64,000 nt of DNA from Fistulifera solaris (Eukaryota > Bacillariophyta > Bacillariophyceae > Naviculales > Stauroneidaceae): assembly GCA_030295235.1 (NCBI GenBank), contig AP026146.1, forward strand, positions 434,001-498,000, in the 5' to 3' direction. Position 1 is the stretch's first letter. Every line of letters begins with the position of its first letter. Below are positions 63,943-64,000 of this stretch, one piece after another. Under the pieces are notes generated by a model. The model was given only the letters and a program-made list of their open reading frames with translations, was not told where the DNA came from and searched no databases. Position numbers and translations under genes: made by a program.

Positions 63943-64000
63943 TAAGAATTTTTCATATCGGAGAAATAGGTTTACGTCCTGGCGATAGCTGTTTTTCGTT

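Overview
The window is nuclear DNA of a compact eukaryotic genome, almost certainly a diatom and probably a pennate one of the Phaeodactylum type. The evidence is short GT-AG introns (42-143 bp) and plastid presequences with a signal peptide plus an AF/GF-type cleavage motif on aspartate kinase and a sigma-70-like factor. Two HSF-type DNA-binding proteins, a DUF6824-like protein and a secreted LRR protein with a diatom-style N-terminus also point there. The species is an inference. About 40 protein genes are supported, on both strands, mostly 150-1000 bp apart. I saw no rRNA, tRNA or CRISPR array.

Layout. 1-4 kb: end of RPS15A, a divergent pair of spliceosome genes (SF3B5, DIB1), a RING-PDZ protein. 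4-9 kb: a large STAND-type ATPase and an HSF. 9.8-15.6 kb: a SAP30-like/SGF29 fusion, a THH1/TOM1 membrane protein, an unknown 4-TM protein, a steroid 5-alpha-reductase-like enzyme. 15.7-19.1 kb: the most striking gene, a four-exon fusion of a tandem chromodomain region to a cellular RNA-dependent RNA polymerase. 20-27 kb: serine carboxypeptidase, LMBR1-like protein, TATDN1-type nuclease, membrane protein. 27.6-34.5 kb: a fused MPC1-MPC2 pyruvate carrier, a phosphate-carrier-like protein with a signal peptide, plastid aspartate kinase, a membrane thioredoxin-like protein, ubiquitin-eL40. 35-46 kb: DUF6824-like protein, mitochondrial ferredoxin, ABC-F protein, zinc-binding mini-protein, gamma-glutamyl hydrolase, second HSF, parvulin, aspartic protease. 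46.5-50.3 kb: a cell-surface protein, then a repeat-rich stretch with a duplicated gene fragment split by a MITE, fold-back repeats and a decayed gene. 50.3-64 kb: an MPC1-like paralogue, plastid sigma factor, RPL17, a secretory ubiquitin-like/STI1 protein, a lumen protein, a tandem secreted pair of which one carries LRRs, an F-box/beta-helix protein and a REV7-like HORMA protein.

Two features cut across the window. First, at least 22 single-base frame breaks lie in 16 conserved genes, mostly in mononucleotide runs. Undoing each leaves an in-frame gene, so I read them as consensus indel errors and annotate the genes as intact. Second, intergenic regions carry a recurrent hairpin-forming palindrome (CATGACTG-loop-CAGTCGTG, about 12 copies) and six exact copies of TACTCCGTA/TACGGAGTA. 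Most copies of both lie 100-450 bp upstream of start codons and look like promoter elements or remnants of a dispersed repeat.

Functionally the window is a mix: RNA and chromatin (splicing, RNAi/chromatin, SAGA/Sin3-like), translation, organelle metabolism (pyruvate import, aspartate-family amino acids, Fe-S, folate turnover), and secreted or surface proteins.
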